Below the pieces are notes generated by a model that saw nothing but the letters and a program-made list of their open reading frames with translations, was not told where the DNA came from and searched no databases. Below, piece by piece: positions 52,601 through 63,291 of a stretch of DNA of 64,000 nt (its first letter is position 1; every line of letters starts with the position of its first letter). Origin of the DNA: Varroa destructor (taxonomy: Eukaryota; Arthropoda; Arachnida; Mesostigmata; Varroidae). The stretch is from positions 24,047,290-24,111,289 of the forward strand of contig NW_019211459.1 in NCBI RefSeq assembly GCF_002443255.2. The letters run 5' to 3'. The position numbers were made by a program, and so were the translations under genes.

Positions 52601-55600
52601 CCCCGGGCTGGTTTTTAGCACCAGCGGAGCAAGCATCAAGATCACCAGCACCGTCCCCACTCACAGACGCTGGACGGCGCGCTCCCATCTGCTTGTTGTT
52701 TGTTGCTGGTGCGATGGATACTGCATCTGCTGCTATTGCTACCATAACTTCGTTTTTTTTTTTTTTTTTTTTTTGACTCGCTATTCATCCCAGTGACGCA
52801 CGCTTTGACACAGACAAACATAGTTACACTCACAGCGACACGCGCACACACACGCAAACAAACGTACACAGACACACACACACACACACATGCTTAATCA
52901 CACATAGATAGGCCCATAAAGGCAAAACGAACTAATCTGCGCGCTGTCCGCCGGGCGAACATACACTGGGTAATAGAAGAAGAAGAAGAAGAAGAAGAAG
53001 AAGAAGAAGAAGAAAAAGAAGAAGAAGAAAAAGAAGAAGAAGAAGAAGAAGAAGAAGAAGAAGAAGAAGAAGAAGAAGAAGAAGAAGATGAAGATGAAGA
53101 TGAAGATGAAGAAGAAGAAGAAGACGACGACGACGACAACAACAATAGCAATAAGGGCGAAGTGGACACAGAATTTACGGGCCGCCCCCCTGCAGATTCT
53201 CGCTGTGGCGTTTGCAGCAGAAGCAGCGCCACAGTAGCATCCGCTCCGCGCGATTTTGCTTTTGAGATAACAGGTGCTCCGCCAGTCGACATCGTCATGG
53301 GCGCTGCTAAGGGGGTCCCATGTTCAGGAGCTGAGGAGTCCTGATGTCAAACGACAAGCACTGCACAGGGACCGCATCTGGAGCAATCGGGGGCAACCAT
53401 CGCGAGGCACGGACGAATCGGAGCATTGTGGTGCTCTAGAGCCTGCGTCGGACGGAAAAGCTCTCGGTGTGAGAAAGCCATCTGAACATCAGACGACGCG
53501 ATATTTCACAGAAGAAATAATAGTGAAAAGCTAGGGTCATAGCTTTTTATCTTGGAAGAAAGCAATATGATAACAATTGTTGACATGAAACGATGACGGC
53601 AACAAACGAATGACAGAATCTGTGAGAAAAGTATTAATAATGGTGCGGATAACAACAAAAGATCAAGCGATCTTCTCTAGGAAAGCAGACACTTAAGCCG
53701 CAGTAAATTAGTTCCGACGAAAGCTTGATTTCGAAAATATAATTACGGGCGACACGTAAACAGCTTCAAATCACCTGCTTTTATGTAGCAAAATTTCATG
53801 ACTAATTAATACATATTGAGAGAGAAGTATTGCTATCGAGGCATTACCCTGGGCCATTTTTGAAATAACACATAATTTACACATGCCAACGAATATTCTT
53901 GCCCTGTGCCGGCTTAATTGACAATGTAATAGAAAGAAAATTGTACCGCGTTATCTGGTGTACCGTCCGCGCATATGCAATGGCTATCTTTCTCAATTTA
54001 TGTACCCGTATCGTTGCGAAGCCGCAACGTAAAGTAAAGCTAACGTTATACGTCACAGGTCCTTCTGTCATTCCAATTCGATTTTTTAGTATAGTCATTG
54101 CTTCCCTCTCGATTTCAAGGTTACATCTGCACTCAATTCTGATATCTTTTTTTCTATTTCTTTTCTTTTTTTGTGACTATAAGCGTCGGTTGTTTACGTG
54201 ATAGTGATCTTCTGTTTCCGTACTCGATCAGAAGGTCTTTCTCTTTTCATTGTTGCGCTTTTTGGTTAAACACGACGTTCACTGCGCTGCCAGACATATG
54301 ACATACAATATATTATTACTGCAGTGTTATTTTTCCTCACACTTTAAACATTCTTTGTCGCTCGCGGCTATCTATGCTGTAGCTTTCACCATTAGCCGTC
54401 AGGCCTTGTCTGAGCCAATGTGTGCTATCAACGTTTATCCCAGCAGCGGCTATAGCGGCAGTCAAGAAGCACGAGCGTTAGGCGCTTAACGTTACGTTGG
54501 CCGTCGGCAGACGAAGCGTCACGCTGACTCAGCTAAGCAGCTGGAGCAGAAAGCCCAGAAAGCGAAAGTGACAGCCAATAATGAAACCGTAGTAGTGAAG
54601 TCATCCGCCACTGTTTACCTTCACTGATGACCAGTTCATCGTTGACAGCACTGTCACTGAGGCGGCAATCGCTTTCGGCGATTTCAGCAGACGAAGCGAT
54701 GAAGCCGACACCCATCGCACACGACGATGACTCTGCTAATTATGGTGGATGGTGCTCCCCAGTAAAATTCAGTCCACCATCACTCGATCATCCGGATCAA
54801 CAAAGTCTACCTTACAGAGGAATCAGCAGCAGCGATTGATTGACCCAAGCAAAACAAGCTACAGATCGTCTCCCGCACTGACCAGCGATTCGGCAACGGC
54901 GCGCACATGCTCCAAGTAAACGCGACAAATTGCGCGGTTCTTCCCATAAGCGACAGCTACCGGCTGTTACTGGACAATAACTATAACACTGTTGGCGACT
55001 GAAGATTGCCGTGGATTCGTAATGCTTGCGGCAAAGACTGCTGTGCTTACTAACCGTTCAACTTCATCCACCGATTACGTAGTAATCGGCAGGAGAATTA
55101 GATTATTATATTGGAGCTTCTTGATTACTCCCGCTTTTTCTTCGTAGCCATGTTCGTTCTACGATTTCGCGACGCCGACGTTTGCCACGGCGTCTATATA
55201 CGTGCTCAATAGCACTAGCAAAAGCAACCAGCAGTAGCAAAGACAGCGCCACGCCAAACTACAATATTGTATATCGGCCTGCGACAGAAGAGACCCGTTT
55301 ATCGGCTGTGACCAACGACGGAAAAAACGTCCGACTAAATCTGATCGCCGTTCCGATCAGAAAAAACTGAACTGAACTGAACTGAACTGAACGAAGCACA
55401 CCGAGCACCGGAGTACGACAACGAAGCGAAATAGGGGCAGACGAGCTGCAGGTGTTCCAACGACGCTCAAAAACAATCCCGTCTCCAACAGTGCCACTGC
55501 CGTCACTGTCACCGTTTGGGGCAAAGTCAAACGGCTGCTCCTAGCCTAGTGCCTTGATTTTCGTTTTGTTGACTGACGACTGCTTCAGAGATCACAAGTA

Positions 55601-58600
55601 CATGTATTTTAGGCGGTAGACTGCAGACATGGGCTTTTTAAGTAAGCTCTGAGTACCTTGTTATAGACGCGACATTCCTTTTGTTGTCTTGGCTCCGGTC
55701 GGATCAGCGCTCGAGGATGATTCTTCATGGGCGCTCCTGATCGGCGACGTCAACGCAGACAGTGCAACAACTCTGAAACGGTCCGTCTCTTAGTCAATAA
55801 AAGAAAAACAGTACACTGCTATTGAAGTGCTTTTCTGCTTGTGCGCTTATAGTGAGGACGGGCATAGAGCTGCCGCCGACGGCCACCATTTCGTAGGAGT
55901 CGCGGTAGTAATGAACAGTGCTTAGAGCTGGCAGCACGAACAGATAAAGCGAGTGGCGAATGAAGCAGAGAAGAACCGGTTTTGCAGAAACTTGGTCTTA
56001 CCTGATTCTCCATCTATCGTTTTGGACAACTCTCGTGGTGATACCACCGCGTCAGAGAATAGACGCATGCAAGAAGAAGGGCAAAACGCTTTAACAGGAT
56101 AGGATTCTCAAGTCGTCGTTTGTACCTACTGGAGATGACTTATTAAACTCACAGGAACATTTTTACATGTTATTGCTGTTTTCGCTAAAGCTGTGTTTAT
56201 GGGAAAGTCGTTTGGGGATATATTCTCGATGGGCCTTGAATAATTTATATCGATCTAGATTTTTAAAAAGTAACGGGTATACACCTCGGTCCACGAGTGA
56301 TGCTCTCTTCTTAAAGCTGATTGGCCTCACGACGTTTTTAACACGGAGGATTCAACAGGGTATAGATATACGGTACGAATACAGAACAGTTGTTGTAAGA
56401 TTGAACACGTAACAAAAAAAGAAAACCTAACGTTAATTAACTCAATTGGTGAGAGGTGATAAGCATTTTTTTGTTTTATAATGGTGTCATCTTCAAGACG
56501 TATTTCAGCTTTTATACGCTAAATGCATATCGTGCTAAAATGTCGACAGTTATTAAGCAGGATTGCGCTTTAGATAATTAAAAGCGATGGTTAGAGTTCG
56601 ATGAATAAATTAGCTAGGTTTGCTATCAAATTTATTTAGGTGGATGTCCTCCATTATAAATGAGTGACATATAAGAAATGAGTGTTCCAGCTGACATCTA
56701 CAATGTGTTTTCTGTTTTTTTTTTTTGCAGCACGTCAGCTCGTTGAAGAGAACGTGCACAAATTGAATTCGGTTAGCCATGGCGGTGTCCACACTGAAGC
56801 TGGATCTTCGTTGATCGCGCAGCTTATAGAATCAAATATCTCCGCTGAAGAACTTGTCAGTATCGTCGCCGATCTCTTTCTTGCCGCAGCGGACACGGTA
56901 AGCTAACACGGCACTTGATATATAGATATAGGGATCCTCGAGGTTATAAAACGTGTGGCCCTTGGTAATTTAATTGCATAACTTTTACCTAGCTTTCCCG
57001 GTAAGATAGGTGAATAAAGTTACAGCGCTTTGAAATAATTTTCTGTAGACAATCTTTGTCGAACTCTATAGAGAACGGTGTAATCGTTCCAGATTTGCGG
57101 AGTTTGCAGTTTAATCCAGTAGTCTGTAAAAGAATCAGGTTCAGGTTTGCTTTCTGCGTATTGTACATACATGACTACCGAGCTGAAGTTCCCGTTTTTT
57201 GTATTAAGTTACTCATGGCCACTGTTATTATTTACAACTATTATTTACTAGCAGCCCGCTTCGCCTGTGCGGCCTTTGCGCGTAACGAGTTGCCCTATAC
57301 CTCCCTATGGGCTCATGCATGGGCTATCTTCTATATTTAACCGATACAGGCACCACATTTACAGGTCGCACTTCATTTATGCGAGATCCATGCAATGCAA
57401 GTGTCTAGTAAACACACACAGTTGCAGGCACGGTCAAAACCTCTATCCCCTGCAAATAAGGCACTTCCTCCTGCATAAAAAACCTTTGTTGAATACACAC
57501 AATTTTTTTTTGCAACGGATGCCTATAATAACTGATGCGAGGGCATTGAGAAACGGCTTATGCAGTGGCAACTTCGGCTTTGCGATAATCATGGCCAAGA
57601 TGACATTAGCAATAATAGAGCGGGCGTGCGGTGAAGCGCTGCTTGATGCGGCGCCATTTTACGTCGCTACTAGCGTTGCCTACAGAATCTCCCGTTTTAC
57701 GTTGTACATGTCATCCTGAACGTAAGTGACGAGGACAGTAAGGCGATGACATATTTTGATTAGCAATTTATCTTTCTTTAGCGGCGTGGGAGCAACTAGA
57801 GAAAATGACACCTAGGCTTACTACAAAAGCTGGCACCGGCGCCAGTGTTGGGTATTGCTGTCGTATATTTTGTCAGCTTATGGTTCCTGGTTGACACCAT
57901 CACCCAGGCTACCATCAAGCGTAGATAATCAGGCGACCTATAAGAATTCAGGCTCTGGTGCTATTAGTTACCGGGCTGGGCAGATTGCCGGTCGGTGGAC
58001 AGATCGCTTGTTCGTTACGTTGTACGTTGTTAATAGTGTTACTGTTACGCTAGAGAACGCTGACGAGAAAGAAATAGAGATCTTGACGCGTTGGCACCAT
58101 ACAGGGCCAACGCATCGCGATCGGAACTGCAAAGCGGACCTTTATGGCCGCAGTAAAGGCTTCGAAAACAGCGACGAAGTTTACGAGGCCAGAGTGAGGC
58201 GAAGCGATGCGAGCATTCGTAGCAGTGCAGCAGGAGATCAAAAGAAAAGAAAACATACTCAATTACTTTACATCTATGGCCCAGGATGCAAAACAACGAC
58301 TAATACGTTCTGTTAGCAAAAAAGGCATTGTAAACAACTATGCAAATCGATAAACACCTACGCTCATTTTGCTCTTTAAAACGCATTCGTGATCTTATTG
58401 AACAAACCCGGAACGTTCGGAAGCTACCGTGCTTCGGGGCACATACAAATCGAAAAAACTCACTAAGCTCACATTGTGGCGGCAAAAAACTAAAGAGATG
58501 GCACGTGGAAACGACCTTGCACCCCGTAGTGGATATTTACACATGAGACTTAATTTTTTATATAAAATTTACCAATAACATTATATAACGAAACCATCTA

Positions 58601-61600
58601 TTTTATCTCATATTCGAACCACTGCTTGACAGGCACTTCCGTAACAAGTAATCTAATGAAATGTAAATATAATGTAAAAAAAAAATGAAGTAACAAAATG
58701 CGCGTATTATTCGATGTTTCGTGTAGCTCTAAACGTAGCATAGATCACCGCTTTGGGTATGGCCAGTAGTTGGTATATTCAGCATAAGAGAACTTTGAAA
58801 ATGCAATCAATGGGCATAATCCGTTGTTTTGGGCCTAACGTTACACTGCGTGCCCTGGGAGGGCACTGTAGTGGCGGTTTTTACCGTTGCGTTGTGTTCC
58901 ACGTAAGATGGAGGTCGCACACGTTTTTACGTACTGCACGCTTTTGTTGTATGCGACGAGCTCGTTGGTTGGCGTATAATTTTTTGGAACACTACAAACG
59001 ACCTTAGCTGCTTCAATGGTATCATCACTAGTGTCATTTAAACGAGAAGCTGTTCCCGCATTAAGAGGTCGCCAGGAAAGTGGAGGAATAAACGAAATTG
59101 ATTATGCTCCTTATACATTGTTACTCAAATTAAGAATGGATTGTGTTAAACTTAAACGGCCGCCATTTTAAAGTGCTCTCCAAAAATCTTCAGTTTGCGT
59201 GGAAGTTGGTATTAGATGAAGACCCAACTGTTTGTGAGTTTAGATTTAACAGAGTAAAACTGGTAAACTTTAACTGCCAGTAAAACTTTGTTGTAATTGT
59301 GATACTTTTGTATTTGTTTTTGCTTTGCCATTTCCCTCGTTTCTCCACATAGAGGTTCTTTTCTTTCTCAGAAAGTAACAACGTTTGCTTGGAAACGGTG
59401 AAGAGAGGCAGAATCGTAGAACATTGAAGGGAGGAAGTAGGAACCAATTATAACGGAAAAAAATTTATGTCGATAGAATCATTCCGTTGGACGCACCTAC
59501 TTATCATATCGTTTCGTGTTGATCCGAGCAGCCATGCTACGAGTGCGCATTTCCTGTTAGTGATAACCCCGTTTCTGTTGAGAAATAGATATTGATCCGT
59601 TATCATTATCTTCGCACTAACACTATGCCCGTTGATGATTTTTGTCTATAACGGATTTTCACCCCGTGATCGGAAAGTTTTTAACGTGTCTGCCGTTCAG
59701 TTCAACACTAAGGATGGTGTAAAAGTGGTAACTTTTTTTTTCTTCACAAAGGTAAAGTTAGCGGTACGTAACTTATGATGAAACAGTGGTTTGAAGAATC
59801 GCTATGCTAGCTCGTTACACCACAGTGGAACCGAGTAAAGTTCATCGGTGAGACAGGTATCTTTGTGTCCCTACAGGGACGGTGTTTGCTAATCTAGCAC
59901 GTAGAATAAGCCCTATCTAGCGCCCAGCCAGTCATGTCATCCTTGTATGGCTTCTTTACGTCACATATCGTTATTCCTGGATACAGTCTTAGCGATCGGA
60001 TCTGGATTGACGACGGGTGGCTGGTAATGGCTACGTGGGTGCAGCGATCGCATCTATGGTGCACCCCAATTCTATGGAATTGGGGTACACTGCCTAACCC
60101 ATAAAAGGGCAAGTGGATCCATATCGCAAAGTGTTCGCCGACTTTGGCCACAAATCGGACTGATACTAGTAAAATCTATTTTCAATAGTCTATCGTCGCT
60201 GACTGTCTTTGCTGTGCTGTTTTCCTGTGCTGTTTTCCTGTGCTGTTTGATTTTTTCATATCCGTCTGGCCTTGCCTTTCCTCTTCTGGTAGACCTCGCA
60301 CGCGACACAGTGGGCCTTTTACCTGTTGTCATGGCATCCGGAAGCGCAGCAGAAGTTGCTGAAGGAAGTGCAAAATGCTGTTGGCAAGGGGCAAACCGAC
60401 ATTCCTGAGGAGGCGCTCGTGAACATGCCGTACGTCAAGGCCGTCATCAAGGAGACCCTGCGACTTTATCCAGTAGCGCCATTTCTCACGCGAATTCTGG
60501 ATCGCGACTTCACCCTGAACGGCTATAGAATCCCAGCCGGCGTAAGTTGGCATGTCATTCTTTGCTCTCGTGATTGATATAGGTTCCAGCTCTAAATAAA
60601 CAATACTGTTTTCAGTGTAGTTTCCACTTAAACTCAAGGACATCTCGATAGATTACGATCTATGAAATCGCTGTTTTTTATTTGATCTTTTTCCCTTTCT
60701 TTTTGATCATAATCGGCTCCATATCAGATTTACACAGAACGTATTCGTTCGCTGTTTGTCAAGCGCCACAGGACCAGATACCCGCAAACAAAACTCGCAG
60801 GCCATTTATCAATTTTCTATTATTGCCATCTGCCTGTATCGTATCTAAATAAGGCTTTTTTATTGAAGCGAACTGCCACATAATTAGATTGTGATGGCAA
60901 AGATTTATAGTGCTGAATTCCCTTCAATGTGTACCTCAGACACAACTGTTTAGCCTAACTGCCGAGTGTCGATCTCTCTTGAACCGATTCGTATAAAAGC
61001 AAGCGCGGTAAGAGCGAACACGAAACGCATCCAAGCCAATTTCTAGTCTCCAGATAAATCGCTGAATCGGGATACGATCGATTTTTATAAATAAATAATA
61101 GTTCGCTTTTAGTATAGTCTAGCCGTAATCGTCGGACAGGGATAGAATAAAGGTGCTTTTATCTTTCTTACTCTCAGTTTTCTGTTTGTTCGTTCGTTCG
61201 TTGTTTGGACCTGCCAGACTTGCCGCCTCTTGACATCAATTTACCAAGGAAAACCATAATCATCATCGTCATAGGGATAACAGCAACAAAGAGCGCCGCT
61301 AAGACATGCGGTAGCGCACTGGATATTGCAACCACCCCAGAGGCGGGAGCTGGCGATGAGATACGTAGGCGTTAGTAGCCAGCTGTGATCGACAGCCGGC
61401 GCAGGTTGTCAAGCCTTTCGACCGGGGTAAAGGTGCCTCATTGGCATTCCCGCACGCTCGTGGTCGTCAGAAAGACAAACTGGTTTAAGATACAATGATT
61501 AAGCGGCAACTTATGGTAGTAGCTTTATGCCGTAGTCATATTGGAATCGTTTATGCCTTAGCAAAGACAGCGCTATAACACTGATAACGATGGCCCGAAT

Positions 61601-63291
61601 CAGCGACAATGCTCGGAGTTTTACGTGGACGACTATTCTTTATTTCGAATCTTTCCAAAAAATAATGATTGTTTGTTAGTTTTTACGATTTTAGCCAGCG
61701 GCGATGTGCGCTTGTAATGGTTGTACCCTGATACGTAACGCCTTGATAACAACAATGATCACACCAAACAACAAAATAATCACAGGGGGAAACTGACAAG
61801 AACTTCGAGGCCACAATACCTACTACCTTTACATATTATGGTTTATACGCGATTGGTACACGCGACGGAACAGCCGTACGGGAATTTCCAGCGTTTGTTG
61901 TTTCGCCTCCGGCCTGCCTTCGCTCACCCTCAGCGTTCTCAGTCTTGACGTGTTTTCGGTTGTTCTCTTTTATCGGTACTACTATTTATAATGATGTTGA
62001 CCTTGGTAAACAGCATGTATGTACGTATAGATGCACTCCTGGTAATGGCTTACTCATGTGGAACGAGCGCAAAAATGGTCTGATTTGCTTCTATCTCTAG
62101 TTCAAAGTATTGCCGAAAGTTGATTGACTCTTAAACTAGGCCACGTATGAGGAATCGACAAAACACAGCTCTGGTAGGTGTGTACACGAATGCGTGTATG
62201 CACTTCTCCAAGACTAGAATTAGCGACAGTGGTCATGAACACCCGTTTCCGCCATTTCTATAATTTTGATGATCGTTGTTTATCATTTATGCTGTCGCGG
62301 TCATCATTTCTGTTGATGTGGACAGAAATTATAATGGGGTTGCTAGCATGGACAAGGCCCGCACTATAGCAGTATAGAGATAGTCGCTAAAAACGGCGAG
62401 GTGCAGGTAGTAATTTGTCGGGGCATATTTGAGAAGTTTGCTCCTATCACTTTACGCCAGATCAAACTAACCCGTGCCTAATCTAGGCAAGCGTGCTAAC
62501 ACAAGAATCGTGAGCGTGCACAAAAGAGGGACAGCCACTGTATCGCCCATAAATTCACAGGCGAAATCATTGGGTAGGTTTTTCCATTTGCGATACTGCT
62601 GCTAAATCTGATCCGACAGGATCTCCCATTTGCTCCGACAGCAACTTCATAACTACCCCAGCGAAACTTACCGGCAGTGTTGTGTAAGAACAGATACTAA
62701 ACGTGTGGCAATATTCTGCTGCAGAAACGTATTTATGCCAAGGCCAGCGGAATTCACCCGCCGCCCTAGACCATCTGTAGACGTCATTGCGTCTGCCCGA
62801 CGTCTCCGCGGGGAACGTCTAAGACTAAACGCTTCGTAGCAGTTAGTCACGTGCGCGCTACAGAAGCCTACTACAATGTTCAGTGTTTGTAAACGAATGC
62901 GCACGTAATAGTATAATAGTGAATTTCAAGTAACATTTTGATTTTTCGTTGCTTCCGATGTTCTTTTCAGAAATATATTCTTATGTCGCTTTATACGATG
63001 GGGCGTGATCCGAAAAACTTCTCTAATCCTCAAGCATTCTGTCCGGAACGTTGGCTACGTGAGAACAGAGCCGAATCTCAGGCTAATTCGTGGGCCTGTT
63101 TGCCGTTTGGGCTGGGCTCACGTTCCTGTATCGGTCGCCGAGTAGCCGAAATTCAGATGCAGTTCCTTCTCACGCGAACCGTTCAGCGTTTCGAAATAGC
63201 ACCAGGCCAGGAAGCCAAGGTCGGTATTAAAATGCGCTTAATCACGACACCCGAAAATCCGATCTCACTGAAGCTAACATCCCGCGAATGA
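46075..63291 (+). CDS. CYP315A1 (sad): Mitochondrial cytochrome P450 CYP315A1 (Shadow), ecdysteroid C2-hydroxylase; six exons, complete
   Basis: Join of 46075..46553, 50297..50490, 50763..50996, 56731..56897, 60293..60541 and 62971..63291 gives 1644 nt, 547 residues plus TGA. All introns are GT-AG and every phase matches. Seen in the protein: a basic N-terminus without an ER anchor, fitting mitochondrial import (about 1-50); a proline-rich hinge LPAPRALPLIGTT (68-80); W165xxxR169 of helix C; I-helix AAADTTS (354-360); E412xxR415; PERW (466-469); haem loop FGLGSRSCIGRR (487-498) with ligand Cys494 and the paired Arg typical of ferredoxin-dependent P450s. Known of the family: Shadow hydroxylates ecdysteroid precursors at C2 inside mitochondria. 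Family assignment rests on recalled Drosophila Shadow features: a GGA-x-x-H-x-Y-x-D-x-RHKQ-x-GPI block (here 87-106), YPQH (135-138), RGLFFMEG across the exon 1/2 join, LRLP-x-W-R-x-F in exon 3, and KE-x-LRLYPVAPF in exon 5. CYP302A1 is the main alternative but fits these blocks less well. The first ATG has a TGA stop in frame at 46039, which supports this start. Confidence 0.9.
46670..46695. repeat. (AT)n microsatellite in intron 1
   Basis: Uninterrupted AT dinucleotide run about 115 bp after the exon 1 donor. Confidence 0.95.
46883..46934. repeat. Imperfect inverted repeat in intron 1
   Basis: ATGAAGTATCATGCGTG (46883-46899) pairs with CACGTGATACTTCAT (46920-46934) with one 2-nt bulge and a loop of 20 nt. 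The stem is too short for a typical pre-miRNA. Confidence 0.85.
48168..48195. repeat. (GCCA)n tetranucleotide repeat
   Basis: Six to seven GCCA units in intron 1. Confidence 0.95.
48826..48847. repeat. Near-perfect 22-bp palindrome in intron 1
   Basis: GATATGGCCAATTGGCTATATC is symmetric except for one base pair. No loop. Confidence 0.8.
50297..50490 (+). CDS. CYP315A1 (sad): CYP315A1 exon 2 (residues 160-224, split codon 225)
   Basis: Acceptor TTTACAG|G and donor GAAT|GTAAGT. The single first base completes Met160. The exon then reads EGPEWQECRR, which contains the helix-C WxxxR pair W165/R169 that contacts the haem propionates in P450s. It ends in LYTWSIE, the segment that in this family precedes the helix around residues 225-235. 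It leaves one base (T) for codon 225. Confidence 0.9.
50491..50762 (+). other. CYP315A1 intron 2 (272 bp)
   Basis: Short GT-AG intron from GTAAGT to CGAAG. It is the only short intron in the gene. I see no repeat or other feature in it. Confidence 0.85.
50763..50996 (+). CDS. CYP315A1 (sad): CYP315A1 exon 3 (residues 225-302, split codon 303)
   Basis: T + CT makes Ser225, giving WSIES-LGAMIFGRRLG. The acceptor ACGAAG|CT is weak next to the AG, but a pyrimidine stretch (TTTCCTGTTCTTT) lies a little upstream, and this AG gives the right phase. The middle and end, FVSCVQQIFAESAKM and LASVLRLPMWRNFE, are characteristic of CYP315A1. Donor TTAG|GTGAGT leaves one base for codon 303. Confidence 0.87.
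51849..51894. repeat. GTT/GTA/GCA trinucleotide microsatellite
   Basis: TTG and TAG units, then seven AGC units, then AGT and AAT units, inside intron 3. Confidence 0.93.
52488..52509. repeat. (ACC)7 microsatellite
   Basis: Seven ACC units in intron 3, opening a polyhistidine/polythreonine frame that is an artefact. Confidence 0.93.
52752..52773. repeat. Poly-T run
   Basis: About 22 consecutive T in intron 3. Confidence 0.93.
52868..52889. repeat. (CA)n microsatellite
   Basis: CA run broken by one GA, in intron 3, next to more CA-rich sequence at 52840-52860. Confidence 0.88.
52975..53139. repeat. Long (GAA)n/(GAT)/(GAC) tract in intron 3
   Basis: About 165 bp that is almost pure GAA with AAA interruptions, then GATGAA units, more GAA and a GAC run. 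Purine-rich on the plus strand for its whole length. The minus strand reads as a polyserine frame. Confidence 0.97.
55366..55392. repeat. (ACTGA)5 pentanucleotide repeat
   Basis: Five perfect units of ACTGA/AACTG in intron 3. Confidence 0.95.
56731..56897 (+). CDS. CYP315A1 (sad): CYP315A1 exon 4 (residues 303-358)
   Basis: A long T tract ends in TTTTTTGCAG|CA, so G+CA makes Ala303. The exon ends at donor ACG|GTAAGC in phase 0. It encodes a charged helix, a short linker, then ISAEELVSIVADLFLAAADT, the first part of the oxygen-activating I helix. Asp357 and Thr358 of the A-A-A-D-T-T motif lie at the end of this exon; the next Thr starts exon 5. Confidence 0.92.
60059..60090. repeat. Hairpin in intron 4
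   Basis: ACCCCAATTC, loop TATG, GAATTGGGGT. The stem is extended beyond one C-A mismatch by GTG/CAC, giving 13 pairs. Confidence 0.85.
60213..60248 (+). repeat. 13-bp tandem repeat, about 2.8 copies, before exon 5
   Basis: Unit TGTGCTGTTTTCC, identical in the first two copies, third partial. It ends about 45 bp before the exon 5 acceptor, in the branch-point and pyrimidine-tract zone. Confidence 0.95.
60293..60541 (+). CDS. CYP315A1 (sad): CYP315A1 exon 5 (residues 359-441)
   Basis: Acceptor CTTCTGGTAG|ACC and donor GGC|GTAAGT, phase 0 at both ends, exactly 83 codons. The start TSHATQWAFYLLSWHPEAQQ completes the I helix and helix J. The ExxR motif is E412-T-L-R415, followed by LYPVAPF, a substrate-recognition stretch shared with Shadow proteins. 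The exon ends in the beta-1 hairpin YRIPAG. An upstream TAG formed by the acceptor itself excludes a longer reading in this frame. Confidence 0.93.
60542..62970 (+). other. CYP315A1 intron 5 (2.4 kb)
   Basis: GT-AG intron. It has a short GTTC tetranucleotide run near 61187-61202. Otherwise it is mixed-composition sequence with no element or exon that I recognise. Confidence 0.85.
62971..63291 (+). CDS. CYP315A1 (sad): CYP315A1 exon 6 (residues 442-547, TGA)
   Basis: Acceptor TTCTTTTCAG|AAA, phase 0. It encodes KYILMSLYTMGRDPKNF, PERW (466-469) and the haem-binding loop FGLGSRSCIGRR with Cys494, then the L helix and the C-terminal beta strands. It ends in SRE and TGA at 63289-63291. The doubled Arg497-Arg498 after the cysteine loop is typical of mitochondrial-clan enzymes. 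Confidence 0.94.
   Translation, partial: KYILMSLYTMGRDPKNFSNPQAFCPERWLRENRAESQANSWACLPFGLGSRSCIGRRVAEIQMQFLLTRTVQRFEIAPGQEAKVGIKMRLITTPENPISLKLTSRE

Larger units (their letters stand above)
50997..56730 (+). other. CYP315A1 intron 3 (5.7 kb), GC-rich and repeat-laden
   Basis: The largest intron. It is AT-rich at both ends, with GC-elevated blocks at about 51.4-53.5 and 54.3-55.9 kb. These carry GTT/AGC trinucleotides (51849-51894), a CAC run (52488-52509), a poly-T (about 52752-52773), a CA run (about 52868-52889), a long GAA/GAT/GAC tract (52975-53139) and an ACTGA pentamer run (55366-55392). Open frames here occur in several frames on both strands, which fits composition rather than coding. 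Confidence 0.85.
56898..60292 (+). other. CYP315A1 intron 4 (3.4 kb)
   Basis: GT-AG intron. Contents: a possible degraded retroelement end at about 57235-57345, open frames of about 150 codons at 57267-57719 and 57855-58316 that start at TTG and match nothing known, a hairpin at 60059-60090, and a 13-bp tandem repeat (60213-60248) just before the exon 5 acceptor. Confidence 0.85.

Noticed and set aside
52894..53298. 134-codon minus-strand polyserine frame
   Set aside because: Produced wholly by the GAA tract in intron 3.
54494..55370. Several serine/threonine-rich short frames in intron 3 that look protein-like
   Set aside because: Three plus-strand frames over the same bases all look similar in composition, so the signal is base composition rather than coding.
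57267..57719. 150-codon plus-strand frame in intron 4
   Set aside because: Not ATG-started, crosses a putative repeat end, and has no recognisable domain.
57855..58316. 153-codon plus-strand frame in intron 4 with a charged C-terminal half
   Set aside because: Begins at TTG and is not compatible with the P450 frame; phase 0 joining of exons 4 and 5 gives an uninterrupted I helix. Possibly chance or an unrelated nested fragment.
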